Shown in pieces: positions 1 through 7,509 of a stretch of 10,367 bases of DNA; positions within the stretch are counted from its first letter, which is position 1; every line of letters starts with the position of its first letter. Both the position numbers and the translations under genes were made by a program. The stretch covers positions 1-10,367 of the forward strand of contig JAUWRE010000017.1 of the NCBI GenBank assembly GCA_030610725.1, read 5' to 3'. The notes beneath the pieces are model-generated. The model had not been told where the DNA came from and searched no databases. It worked only from the letters and a program-made list of their open reading frames with translations. Source of the DNA: Candidatus Aerophobota bacterium. GTDB taxonomy: Bacteria > Aerophobota > Aerophobia > Aerophobales > AE-B3A.

Positions 1-223
1 TCTCTCTGCTGTGAGAAGAATTGATGAATTCAAACCTTACTCTCCTCCCAAATCTAATGACCCAAAAATTCCCTACCACATAAGATTGGAATTTTACCAG
101 GCAAGTTCCACAGGAAGAGCCTTAACTATACCAGGAGTGAGCAAGATAGACGAAAAAACCATTGAGCTAAAGGGAGACAATCTTTCCCTGCTCTGGAAAG
201 GATTTACCAAAAGATACCAGTGA
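1..223 (+). CDS. M55-family D-aminopeptidase (DppA-like), C-terminal end only
   Basis: The reading frame is open from the window edge (codons L-S-A-V before the GTG at 11), so the start lies outside the window and the GTG is internal. The last 70 residues resemble the C-terminus of M55 zinc D-aminopeptidases such as Bacillus DppA: a proline-rich connector (FKPYSPP, about residues 7-13), a strand of the type 'IRLEF', then 'LTIPGVSKIDEKTIEL' and a final helix. The family hydrolyses D-amino-acid peptides and may help use cell-wall peptides. The metal-binding N-terminal part is not in the window, so activity cannot be judged. The gene runs convergently into the nagA remnant. After the TGA stop the same frame stays open to a TAA at 350-352. 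The family call rests on remembered similarity of a short tail, so confidence is moderate. Confidence 0.62.
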   Translation, partial: LSAVRRIDEFKPYSPPKSNDPKIPYHIRLEFYQASSTGRALTIPGVSKIDEKTIELKGDNLSLLWKGFTKRYQ

Positions 224-293
224 TTAGTCAATGCAGAACCAGAGCATCTTGAAATCTACAAGAATCTTAGCATTGCCTCTGAGTTTATGAAAT

Positions 294-1016
294 CTATAAA
301 AATATGGCATATTCTAAATATAGTGACTGAACGAACTCGCAGACTACCATAAACACTACATTTTTTTGTGAAAATGCGGAAGTGAGGTTAGCTACGCCAT
401 CCTCTACAATTATTTTCAAGCCTCCCATGCGATATTGACCCTCCGACATTCCAGTAAGAGGTGAGGCATCAGTCACTAGACAAACTTCATCCAGACCTTT
501 AGCTTTGATAACGAGTTTCATTAAACTTGCCGGAATATGTTTTCCATCGGCTATCATTTCAGTGGTCAGTTCGTCTAATAATAATGTCGATTCGATAACC
601 CCAGCAACTCTAAATAAATTGATCCTCCTCAGCCCTGACATTCCTGAAAACATATGAGTGACATGGGTAAATCCTGCCTCAATGGCAGAGACTACCTCAT
701 CATATATGGCATTACTATGTCCAATGGAAGCTGAACCTCCTTTGGCATGCACCTTTGATATCTTCTCTATAGCTTCTTCTGTTCCATCCATGGCATCTGC
801 TCCACCTCCGCCATGAAGGTGAATATCAATAAATCCTGAAGCAAGATAATCATCGGCAACATCTATTACCTTTATTCCTTGAGGAACTTTAGTTTCACTT
901 TCTGGACCAATACGAGAGATTTTGCCATTCTCAACTATCAATACACCATTGTCTATAACTCTCATAGGAGTTATTATTGTTGCGTTTTTGAATACAAGAG
1001 TTTCTCTTTGGCACAT
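294..1016 (-). pseudogene. nagA: N-acetylglucosamine-6-phosphate deacetylase, internally deleted and C-terminally truncated
   Basis: NagA removes the acetyl group from GlcNAc-6-phosphate, the step before NagB, in the cytoplasm. This ORF has 240 residues where the family has about 380. The N-terminal beta-sandwich and the metal motif HLHGGG (67-72) are intact. Later landmarks are also present: IGHSNA (98-103), THVTHMF (117-123), the IADGKH segment (155-160) and the catalytic Asp of VTDA (181-184). Between HAKGG (90-94) and SASIGHS the family normally has about 100 residues, including the HxEGPF segment whose Glu binds metal. Here they are absent without a frame change (junction about 725-740). 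After GVANL (207-211) the expected Gly-Ser turn and the C-terminal 150 or so residues are replaced by unrelated sequence ending in a stop. A start context GGAAGGAAAGGT precedes the ATG. The gene lies 105 bases downstream of nagB. It is probably non-functional; an assembly error is the alternative. Confidence 0.85.
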
Positions 1017-1121
1017 ACCTTTCCTTCCAGGATATATCCTTTAACTATCTTTATTTCTTAAAACTTTGGTTGGAGAAATCATCTTTGATTTATCTCATGA
1101 AAATCCCTATAGTCTTGTGAC

Positions 1122-1859
1122 TCATTTTTCAAGGAGTCTAGCCGAATCTTTGTCTAAGAATAGAAACACTCTTTCATGCTTTCTCAATATAGAAGCGGAA
1201 TGAGCTGGGGAGATAGTGCCTTCAAAGCAATCTTTAACAGCTTCGGCTTTACGGGCATCCGGAACAGTACAGATTATATTCCTGGATTTCATAATCTGTT
1301 TGATGGACATAGAAATTGCTCTATGCGGTACCTCCTTAAGGCTATTAAACCATCCTTCGCCAAGCTGTTGTCTCCTACAGGCTTCATTAAGTTCAACCAC
1401 AATATATGGCTTTTCCGTGTTAAAATCTGCGGGAGGGTCATTGAAGGCTAAATGTCCATTCTCACCAATTCCCACAAAGGAAACATCAATTTCTTTCTTG
1501 CTAATAATTTTATTCAATCGTTCGCATTCTAATTCTGGGTCTTCAGCATCTCCCTTAATTAAATAAGTAGTCCCAGGATGTACTTTGTTAATCAATCTCT
1601 CCCTCAAATACTTTCTGAAACTTGCCGGATGATTTTCTGGAATACCTATATATTCATCTAAATGGAACATTGTTGTTCTTGACCAATCAATTGAAGGCAT
1701 ACTGGTAAGAGCCTTTAAGAACTCAAATTGAGATGCCCCGGTAGCTGCCACAAAAACTGCTTCACCCTTTTCCTTTATTGCCTCTTCTAATACCTCTGCT
1801 GCTCTCTCTGCAGCAACTTTGCCCATTTCTTTTTTTGTTTCAAATATTTTTATTTTCAT
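1122..1859 (-). CDS. nagB: glucosamine-6-phosphate deaminase
   Basis: NagB converts glucosamine-6-phosphate to fructose-6-phosphate and ammonia in the cytoplasm, feeding amino sugars into glycolysis. The 245-residue length is normal for the family. Visible motifs are the phosphate loop AATGAS (38-43), FHLDEYIG (65-72) with the catalytic-base Asp68, and GIGENGHLAFNDP (130-142) with the ring-opening His136. Compared with the E. coli enzyme (GNDGHIAFNE) the active-site Asp and Glu are Asn134 and Asp141; to my memory this ENGH/ND form is common in Bacillus-type homologues, so I do not read it as a defect. A C-terminal ISPAHSASILRKH segment matches the lid region. The ATG at 1859 is preceded by AAAAGGA with a rather long spacer of about 10 bases. 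It precedes the nagA remnant in the same direction, the usual nagBA pairing. With nagA broken, deacetylated glucosamine-6-phosphate would have to come from elsewhere. Confidence 0.93.
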   Translation of the reverse strand: MKIKIFETKKEMGKVAAERAAEVLEEAIKEKGEAVFVAATGASQFEFLKALTSMPSIDWSRTTMFHLDEYIGIPENHPASFRKYLRERLINKVHPGTTYLIKGDAEDPELECERLNKIISKKEIDVSFVGIGENGHLAFNDPPADFNTEKPYIVVELNEACRRQQLGEGWFNSLKEVPHRAISMSIKQIMKSRNIICTVPDARKAEAVKDCFEGTISPAHSASILRKHERVFLFLDKDSARLLEK

Positions 1860-1976
1860 TAATCTACAATCCTTTTCGTATTTTTATATTTCAACAACTC
1901 CAACTTTCTCTATCCTTTTTCTTATTTAACCACATACAGGGCTATGCCCATCAAGAACTAAAATCTCCTCAATAAC

Positions 1977-2789
1977 TCATATTTCTTCTAGGATTTTCTT
2001 TAATGCTCTGGCTGCTTTCTTAAAAAGCTTTGCTCCAGAAAAACCACTCATCTTTCCAGAAATTGCCAGATGGGGCTCTAAAGAGAGAAAACCATCAAAA
2101 TTCCTCTTTTTAAGTTCTTTTAGTATTTCCTTAATCTCCCCATCTCCTTCTCCAGCAGGAGTTATCGTCTTATCGGAAAACCTGGCATCCTTAACATGGA
2201 GATACTCAACATAGTTTATCATTTTGGGAAAGGCTTCTCTATAAGGCTTTACTCCAGCTATAATAAAGTTAGCTGGATCAAAAGTAGAGCGAAGATAAGG
2301 AGAATCTATATTCTCCAGGATTTCCAGGCATCTTTCTGGAATATCTCCATAGACATCATCTTCGTTTTCTAAAACAAGAACAATCTTCTCTTTTTCAGCA
2401 ACTCTGGCCATCTCCTCTACTCTTCTTATTACCTCCTTGCCATAAGAAAGACGGTTTTCTCCCTCGGGAAGATAATAGGAAAAGATTCTGATATATTTGG
2501 TCTTGAAGGCACGGGCCAAAGATATAGCTTTCTTAAGTCTTTCTAAATCTAAAGAAAAATCGCCAGTTATCTCTATCTTTCCTACGGGAGAGCCAATAGC
2601 TGATATCTTGAAAGCTTTCTCTTTAAGAATTTGTCTGGCTTCTTCTATTTCTTCGCTATTTAGCTCAAGGATATTCTTTCCTTTTACGCCCCTTAACTCA
2701 AGATGTTTTATTCCTACAGATTCCATTACTTCTAACTGGGTAGTTAAATCTGGCGAGATCTCATCCCCAAAGCCGGTTAATTTAAACAC
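1977..2789 (-). CDS. sugar phosphate isomerase/epimerase family TIM barrel (isomerase C)
   Basis: This 270-residue protein belongs to the xylose-isomerase-like / AP endonuclease 2 TIM-barrel superfamily (IolE-like, COG1082), whose members isomerise, epimerise or eliminate sugars and inositols using a divalent metal. The four metal-ligand positions are visible in the usual order: Glu141 in LVLENED, Asp171 in STFDPANF, His198 in YLHVKDA and Glu238 in FLSLEPH. AGEGDGEI (212-219) is the usual loop after the HVKD strand. No signal peptide or membrane segment is seen, so it is cytoplasmic. The start is GTG, chosen because GGGAGG lies 7 bases upstream; the ATG at 2808 is in another frame. It lies 52 bases downstream of the Gfo/Idh gene, a partnership common in sugar-catabolic clusters. 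The exact substrate cannot be read from the sequence. Confidence 0.85.
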   Translation of the reverse strand: MFKLTGFGDEISPDLTTQLEVMESVGIKHLELRGVKGKNILELNSEEIEEARQILKEKAFKISAIGSPVGKIEITGDFSLDLERLKKAISLARAFKTKYIRIFSYYLPEGENRLSYGKEVIRRVEEMARVAEKEKIVLVLENEDDVYGDIPERCLEILENIDSPYLRSTFDPANFIIAGVKPYREAFPKMINYVEYLHVKDARFSDKTITPAGEGDGEIKEILKELKKRNFDGFLSLEPHLAISGKMSGFSGAKLFKKAARALKKILEEI

Positions 2790-2796
2790 TTCTCAA

Positions 2797-2802
2797 CCTC
2801 CC
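2797..2802 (-). promoter_or_regulatory. ribosome binding site GGGAGG selecting a GTG start
   Basis: On the minus strand GGGAGG is followed by a 7-base spacer and GTG at 2789. It fixes the non-ATG start of isomerase C, because no in-frame ATG lies nearby upstream. Confidence 0.7.
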
Positions 2803-2841
2803 TTTCATTATTTTCTCCCTGTCCCTGCCGCCAGCTACACC

Positions 2842-3987
2842 TTATTTAAGATGATGCGGGTCGGTAACTCTTTCTATCTTTTTTACCTTTTTCTCTTGGG
2901 AAGTTTTCTTTAAGCTTTCTAAAAGCTCTTCATATTCTTCTCGATCAACAGGGATATCAACTGATTTATTCTTTCTTCCAGAAAGGATAAGAGCATTAAA
3001 GAGCTCAACCGTCCAGATGCCCTCTTCTCCTGGAGCGATCAACTCTTCCTTGAAGAGAATAGAGCGGCAGAAGTTTCGCATAATCTCTTTGTGTCCAGTT
3101 TCACATTGAGGAAGCTCTAACTTCTCTTCTACTACTTCAGGACTTGCCCACATATCTTTGGAAGAGAAAGTAAACTCTGCAATTGAACTCTTGAAAGAGT
3201 AAAACTTAAGTAAGCCATTCTGATAGAGGAGTTTTCCTTTGTCACCGGAAATCTCCATTGAAGTTGTAACTGGAACCTCATTAGTCGTAGTATAGTAATA
3301 ACCCCAGGTTCCATTGGGATATTCTAGTAAAGCACAAGCCTCATCCTCCACCTCAATCTTATGAAGACGAGTACGCACCTTAGCTGTAACTCTGGCCGGT
3401 AGACCACCTAAAAGAAGAAATAGGTCAATTCCATGCGGAGCCTGATTTATCAAGACTCCTCCCCCTTCTCCTTTCCAGGTAGCTCGCCAGGTGCCACTAT
3501 CATAATAAGCCTGAGAGCGGTAATTTGGCTCAATCAGAGAGGTTCGCTTTATTTTCCCTAATCTTCCACTTTCGATGAGCTTTCTGGCTAACCTTATTTC
3601 AGGTAGGGTTCTTTGTTGATACATTACAGCGAAAACTACACCACTTTTTTTAGCAGCTTGAAGAAATTTATCTGCAGCAGCTACAGAAACAGCAATTGGT
3701 TTCTCAGAAAGAGAGTGAATTCCTTTTTTCATTGCTTTTATGCCAATTTCAGGGTGAAAATAGTGAGGAGTAGCAATGAGCACTGCATCAATTAGGTTGC
3801 TTTTTAAAAGTTTTTCATAATTGGTAAAACCAGGAACTTTATATTCTTGAGAAATCTTTTTTACTATTTCAGAATCAACATCTGATACAGCGGTGAGTTC
3901 CGCCTCAGGAATCTCCTTGATTTTATTTATGTGTTCCTGTCCCATTCCTCCTAAGCCGATTACTCCTATTCTAACCTTTTGCATCAT
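2842..3987 (-). CDS. Gfo/Idh/MocA-family NAD(P)-dependent oxidoreductase
   Basis: The family oxidises or reduces a hydroxyl on sugars, inositols or glycosides with NAD(P) in the cytoplasm. The 381-residue protein has an N-terminal Rossmann domain with GVIGLGGMGQEH (8-19), the ATPHYFHPE segment (72-80) and the catalytic-Lys motif SEKP (94-97). The C-terminal alpha/beta domain carries GGGVLINQAPHGIDLF (175-190), which holds the His185/Asp188 pair typical of the active site. The charged tail (about 345-381) is unremarkable. Two ATGs stand in tandem; AAGGA is 6 bases from the second (3984) and only 3 from the first, so translation may begin at residue 2. The gene sits between the DUF6807 remnant and isomerase C. 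In 3-keto-glycoside and inositol pathways such dehydrogenases feed ketones to TIM-barrel partners, which I infer here. Substrate is unknown. Confidence 0.93.
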   Translation of the reverse strand: MMQKVRIGVIGLGGMGQEHINKIKEIPEAELTAVSDVDSEIVKKISQEYKVPGFTNYEKLLKSNLIDAVLIATPHYFHPEIGIKAMKKGIHSLSEKPIAVSVAAADKFLQAAKKSGVVFAVMYQQRTLPEIRLARKLIESGRLGKIKRTSLIEPNYRSQAYYDSGTWRATWKGEGGGVLINQAPHGIDLFLLLGGLPARVTAKVRTRLHKIEVEDEACALLEYPNGTWGYYYTTTNEVPVTTSMEISGDKGKLLYQNGLLKFYSFKSSIAEFTFSSKDMWASPEVVEEKLELPQCETGHKEIMRNFCRSILFKEELIAPGEEGIWTVELFNALILSGRKNKSVDIPVDREEYEELLESLKKTSQEKKVKKIERVTDPHHLK

Positions 3988-4038
3988 TTTTCCTTTCTTT
4001 AATTTTCATCATCCTTTTTGTAAAGAATAAAACAATCT

Positions 4039-4636
4039 CTAATCGATTAATACTTCCGCTGGATTGATATAATTATGATAAGCTTCGCTAACCTTTGCTT
4101 TCCTGGCATCACCAGAGTGAGTAAAGAGACGATAGCGAAAGACGAGATTCTCGCCGCTGGAGAGAACATATGAGCCATCACGTCCTGGATCATTATAGTA
4201 ATAAGAAAGGGCAAAGGGATTAGCTGTCATTAACCCATAGTTACGAACATGCCAGTAGGTAGGATAACGAAAGTTTGCCGGATGGTCAAAGATAGGGACG
4301 AACAACATCCTTATAGTAGTAAGATGAAAATGGTTGGCCAGAAACCTTTATTTCTATCTTCTCTTCGCTCTGGATTAACTCAACGCCTGATTTTTCAGAA
4401 AGAATATTCCTTTCATCAGTAATTAAGGTATAAGCTTTCTTTTTTCCCGCAGCCAGATGCTCAACTATCCAAGAGAGAAAAGAACCTTTTTCATTCTTTT
4501 CTACTTGGCAAGCAACTTCTTTGTCCTCCTCATCCATCAACCTTGCTCCATTTACTTTTTCTTCTAGAAAAAGGTAAACTGGACAATCCTTACGTAAGTG
4601 ATACCCACTCTTTATTAATATTTTCCTTCTCGGCAT
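4039..4636 (-). pseudogene. DUF6807 (PmoA-like) protein, central deletion plus frameshift
   Basis: Two overlapping reading frames together make one damaged gene. The first (4636 down to 4286, 116 residues) begins with a good site (AAGGAG, 4 bases before ATG) and ends in SYYYKDVVRPYL-stop, the N-terminal landmark of DUF6807 proteins. The second (within 4308 to 4039) carries the C-terminal landmarks: IFDHPANFRYPTYWHVRNYG, NPFALSYY and FRYRLFTHSGD. A full-length family member has roughly 300 residues; the middle third, including the expected DHPHH region, is missing and the frame changes at the join (about 4290-4305). The family has no settled function; it is named after an Aspergillus gene PmoA and commonly sits beside Gfo/Idh and isomerase genes in glycan-degrading bacteria. 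The 5' end overlaps isomerase B by 22 bases, indicating translational coupling before the damage. Confidence 0.8.
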
Positions 4637-5496
4637 GTTCTCTCCTTTTGAAGAAATTTTTTCAAGTAAGCAAGACTCTCCTCGGCGATTCTCTTTTGCC
4701 CCGGGGAAGTATCAAATACTTCTACAGAGATAAATCCAGAATATTCAATCTCCTTTAAGGCCTTGATTATCGGCTCAAAGTCTGTTTCGCCAAACCCTGG
4801 ACCCAGGCCATTAGCATCATTCGCATGAAAATGAAAAAGATATTCCTTGTTTTTCTTAATTATCTCAGGAATTGGTCTTTCTTCATCACTCATTGCCTTT
4901 ACATCTATATGAAGCTTAAAGCTGGGATGATTAATCTCTTTAATTAAGGAAACTGCCTGCTCAGCAGTATTAATAAAGTCAGTTTCACGCCTGGCTAAAG
5001 GCTCCAGGCAAATAATTACTCCTCTTTCTTCAGCTTTATCTAAAGAGCTCATAAAAACCTCTCTAGCTCTTTTTCTTGTTTCTTCATAACTTGAGTTTCT
5101 TTCTATGCTCCTTTGTTTTGGCGAGCCAAAGACAAGGATTTTTCCCCCTATGTCTGAGCAAAAATCAATCAGGCTCCTTAGATAAAAAGCTGTTCGACTC
5201 CTTACCCTTTTATCCAGAGAAGTAATGGAAAGTCCTGGAGGGCTGGCCAGTAGCCAGTGAAGACCAATTACCTCTAAACCATAATCTCTGGATAAAAGGC
5301 GGATTTCCTCTCTCTTAGCAGGGGAAATATCCTCCACTGAAGGAGCTAAGGTGAAAGGAGCAATTTCTATTGCCTGATAGCCAACTCTTGAGATATATTC
5401 CATAACCTTTCTTAATGGCCAGAACTTATTCTCCTCTTTAAATGTTTCATTGCATATCCCTAATTTCATTTTAAATTCCAGGTCTTTTCTTTTCAT
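4615..5496 (-). CDS. sugar phosphate isomerase/epimerase family TIM barrel (isomerase B)
   Basis: A 293-residue member of the AP endonuclease 2-like TIM-barrel superfamily. Metal-binding landmarks appear in order: the Glu of IICLEPL, the Asp of KLHIDVKA, the His pair of LFHFHANDAN and the Glu of ISVEVFD, with GPGFGETDF as the loop after the HAND strand. The barrel begins at MKLGICNETF. Three ATGs are possible: 5514 (no ribosome site), 5496 (AAGGA 7 bases upstream, chosen) and 5469 (best match to family starts, weaker site). The frame is open back to 5613 but has no standard start codon there. It differs clearly from isomerases A and C, so the three are paralogues rather than recent duplicates and probably act on different intermediates. 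It overlaps the DUF6807 remnant downstream. Confidence 0.83.
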   Translation of the reverse strand: MKRKDLEFKMKLGICNETFKEENKFWPLRKVMEYISRVGYQAIEIAPFTLAPSVEDISPAKREEIRLLSRDYGLEVIGLHWLLASPPGLSITSLDKRVRSRTAFYLRSLIDFCSDIGGKILVFGSPKQRSIERNSSYEETRKRAREVFMSSLDKAEERGVIICLEPLARRETDFINTAEQAVSLIKEINHPSFKLHIDVKAMSDEERPIPEIIKKNKEYLFHFHANDANGLGPGFGETDFEPIIKALKEIEYSGFISVEVFDTSPGQKRIAEESLAYLKKFLQKERTCREGKY

Positions 5497-5622
5497 CAAT
5501 ATTTCCTTGCGCATCTTAGTTTTTCTTAATTCTTCTATAATTGTTGAGGTAAAACTAGGTACAGGGACTTCATCCAGACTCTTTCGAGTAAAAAACTGCC
5601 GGCATTCTTTCCTTTAAGCTTA

Positions 5623-6672
5623 TTATGAACATCTCTTCAAGTATTTATCAAAGAAGGAAAAGGCCTTATTCCCAGCAAAGGAATGCTCCCCTAAGAATAT
5701 GTCAAATTCGAGCCTATCCCTTGTTCCTGCTACCTCATATATCCTTTTTAACTGTTTATGGGCTTTTCTGGAAAACTCAAAATTAAAGCAGGTATCGTTC
5801 ACTCCGCTTTCCACTAAGAGCGGCCTGGGAGCGATTAAACCAGCAACATCAGCAACATCAGCATATTTATACAGGTAAGGAACAAATTGAGAACCACAGA
5901 AGTTAGGCGTCTCGATGGCATAGTGACGCGTGGTCGTGAGATAGCAAATGATATCGGCGGCCTTTATTCGCTCATCTAAAGCAGAGATATAGGTGGTCAT
6001 CGTTCCTCCAAAGGAAAGTCCCATACATCCAATTCTTTCTGGATCGACCTCCTTTTGAGTTAAAAGAAAATCAAGAACGCACATTCCATCATGGATATTT
6101 CTGGCTAAAAGCACCTGGCCTAAGAGAAGACCCTTGATGAAATAAATGTTGCATTTGTCCCGGTTGGCGTAGGGCTCGCTATAAGCAACTCTTTCGCCAA
6201 AAGGTCTGAAATCTGGACAAATGGTTATGTAGCCCCTTTTAGCCATTTGCTCGCCATAGTTGTAATTAAGCTCCCTTATGTTTCCTTCCCTTTCCGGCTG
6301 GTTAAGAGTTACGCCGGCCACTGGATCTTTGCCAAAGGGACCATGGCCATGGCAACAAAGAATTGCCGGGAGTTTCTTTTCTGGAGGAATATTCTTAGGC
6401 TTAAGCAGATAAAGGGATAAACGCATATTCTTTTCCGTAGCAATGGTGTACTTTCCCCGAATAAAATCCCCACAGTCCTTTTCTCCAAGCTTGTCCGACT
6501 CCAAGGAGACTTTTTCTGGAAACTTCCCTAAAAGCTCTAACAACTTAGTCTTCAGGTCACTATGCCATCTTTCAAAATCTTGCCTCGACCTGCCCTTAAA
6601 GGAAAGGGATGGAACTACATCTTTTTCCTCGGCAAGATAATACCATTCCATACTATTTAAGAACTCAGGCAT
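5623..6672 (-). CDS. alpha/beta hydrolase, acetyl-xylan-esterase / dienelactone-hydrolase-like
   Basis: A 349-residue serine hydrolase of the kind often annotated as acetyl xylan esterase or Abhydrolase_7. The nucleophile elbow is GLSFGG with Ser220, the acid is probably Asp293 in ESGVNDTCF, and the base is His330 in LGEHSF. CCHGHGPFGKD (106-116) is the oxyanion-hole strand and loop, and the RGYITICPDFRPFGER stretch (146-161) is typical. The first 80 or so residues form an N-terminal cap often seen in this subgroup. I see no signal peptide, so it should act in the cytoplasm on small imported substrates, for example acylated sugars (inference). The start has GAGGAG about 7 bases upstream. It lies 30 bases downstream of isomerase A and 108 upstream of the region of isomerase B. 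The true substrate is not evident. Confidence 0.83.
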   Translation of the reverse strand: MPEFLNSMEWYYLAEEKDVVPSLSFKGRSRQDFERWHSDLKTKLLELLGKFPEKVSLESDKLGEKDCGDFIRGKYTIATEKNMRLSLYLLKPKNIPPEKKLPAILCCHGHGPFGKDPVAGVTLNQPEREGNIRELNYNYGEQMAKRGYITICPDFRPFGERVAYSEPYANRDKCNIYFIKGLLLGQVLLARNIHDGMCVLDFLLTQKEVDPERIGCMGLSFGGTMTTYISALDERIKAADIICYLTTTRHYAIETPNFCGSQFVPYLYKYADVADVAGLIAPRPLLVESGVNDTCFNFEFSRKAHKQLKRIYEVAGTRDRLEFDIFLGEHSFAGNKAFSFFDKYLKRCS

Positions 6673-6702
6673 TTCTTGTCTCCTCTATATCTCTTTTCCT
6701 TA

Positions 6703-7509
6703 TTATAATAAAGAAATTTTTTGAAGAGATTTGTTTAAAACATCTAGACCTCTTTCTACGCCAGTTTTACTATCTATCTTGGCCTCATACTCTAAAGAAA
6801 GATAACCCTGATAGTCATTCTCTTTTAAAGCCTTCAGGCAAGCATCTAGGTCAACATCACCCTCTCCCAAAGCCACTGGAATAATTTTCCCGTCTATTTT
6901 CTTGAAATCCTTAATATGGGCATGAACTGCTAGATGGGCAAGTCTTCTAACCGAGAAAACTGGATCTTCATTTACTCCTAAGAAATTTCCTATATCAAGG
7001 TTTAACTTCAAATTCGAGGAATTAACCTCACTTAAAAGGTCCAGTATTTCGTCTGATTTCGCACAAAGTTTTCCGTGATTTTCTAGAGCTAAAGTGATTC
7101 CCTTGTCTCTGGCAAAAGATGAAACTTCCTTAAAGGAAGAAATCAAGATATCCTTTGTCGTCTGATAATCAGGAAAGCCCGGTTTGACGTCACCAACAAA
7201 AATGCGCAAAATCTTTGTCTTTAACTGAAATGCTCTTTCAATTCCGTGTTTAACTAAAGAAATTTGCTCTTCTCTTTTTTCCTCTTCTTGAGCAAAGTCA
7301 TTACCCACAATATAGGCAGCTAGCTTAAGATTATTCTCTCTCAGCCAATCTGGAACTAATTTAATTTCTTCTTCCTCATCCTTCCAGTAGTAACCTAAAT
7401 CAACTGCATCAAATCCTAAACTGCCCGAGTATTCTATGAAACTTTTAACATCCATCTTTCCTTGCTGAAAATATTGATTGAGACTATAAATAGTTACACT
7501 CACTTTCAT
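6703..7509 (-). CDS. sugar phosphate isomerase/epimerase family TIM barrel (isomerase A)
   Basis: The 268-residue protein starts at ATG 7509, where the first base of the start codon lies in an ATGA overlap with the upstream URO-D-like gene and AAGGAG precedes it; the longer frame to 7593 only runs into that gene. The TIM-barrel landmarks are MKVSVTIYSL at the first strand, LALENHG (metal Glu), KLNLDIGNF (metal Asp), VHAHIKDF (metal His), VALGEGDVDL and YLSLEYE (last metal Glu). It therefore keeps the full ligand set of the AP endonuclease 2-like isomerase/epimerase superfamily. The 4-base overlap points to translational coupling with the URO-D-like protein, so the two probably act in the same pathway. 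Substrate unknown; hydroxypyruvate isomerase, tagatose epimerase or keto-sugar lyase activities are all possible in this fold. Confidence 0.86.
   Translation of the reverse strand: MKVSVTIYSLNQYFQQGKMDVKSFIEYSGSLGFDAVDLGYYWKDEEEEIKLVPDWLRENNLKLAAYIVGNDFAQEEEKREEQISLVKHGIERAFQLKTKILRIFVGDVKPGFPDYQTTKDILISSFKEVSSFARDKGITLALENHGKLCAKSDEILDLLSEVNSSNLKLNLDIGNFLGVNEDPVFSVRRLAHLAVHAHIKDFKKIDGKIIPVALGEGDVDLDACLKALKENDYQGYLSLEYEAKIDSKTGVERGLDVLNKSLQKISLL

Noticed and set aside
1778..1975. Plus-strand ORF rich in Leu and Phe that could look like a membrane peptide
   Set aside because: It is mostly antisense to the Lys/Glu-rich nagB 5' end, which naturally gives Leu/Phe codons; no ribosome site or family match.
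2497..2913. Plus-strand ORF of 138 codons across the isomerase C / Gfo-Idh junction
   Set aside because: Antisense shadow of two well-supported genes, no recognisable motif.
5846..5868. Tandem repeat of a 9-base unit (AACATCAGC)
   Set aside because: Only two copies within the hydrolase gene, encoding a natural ADVADVA stretch.
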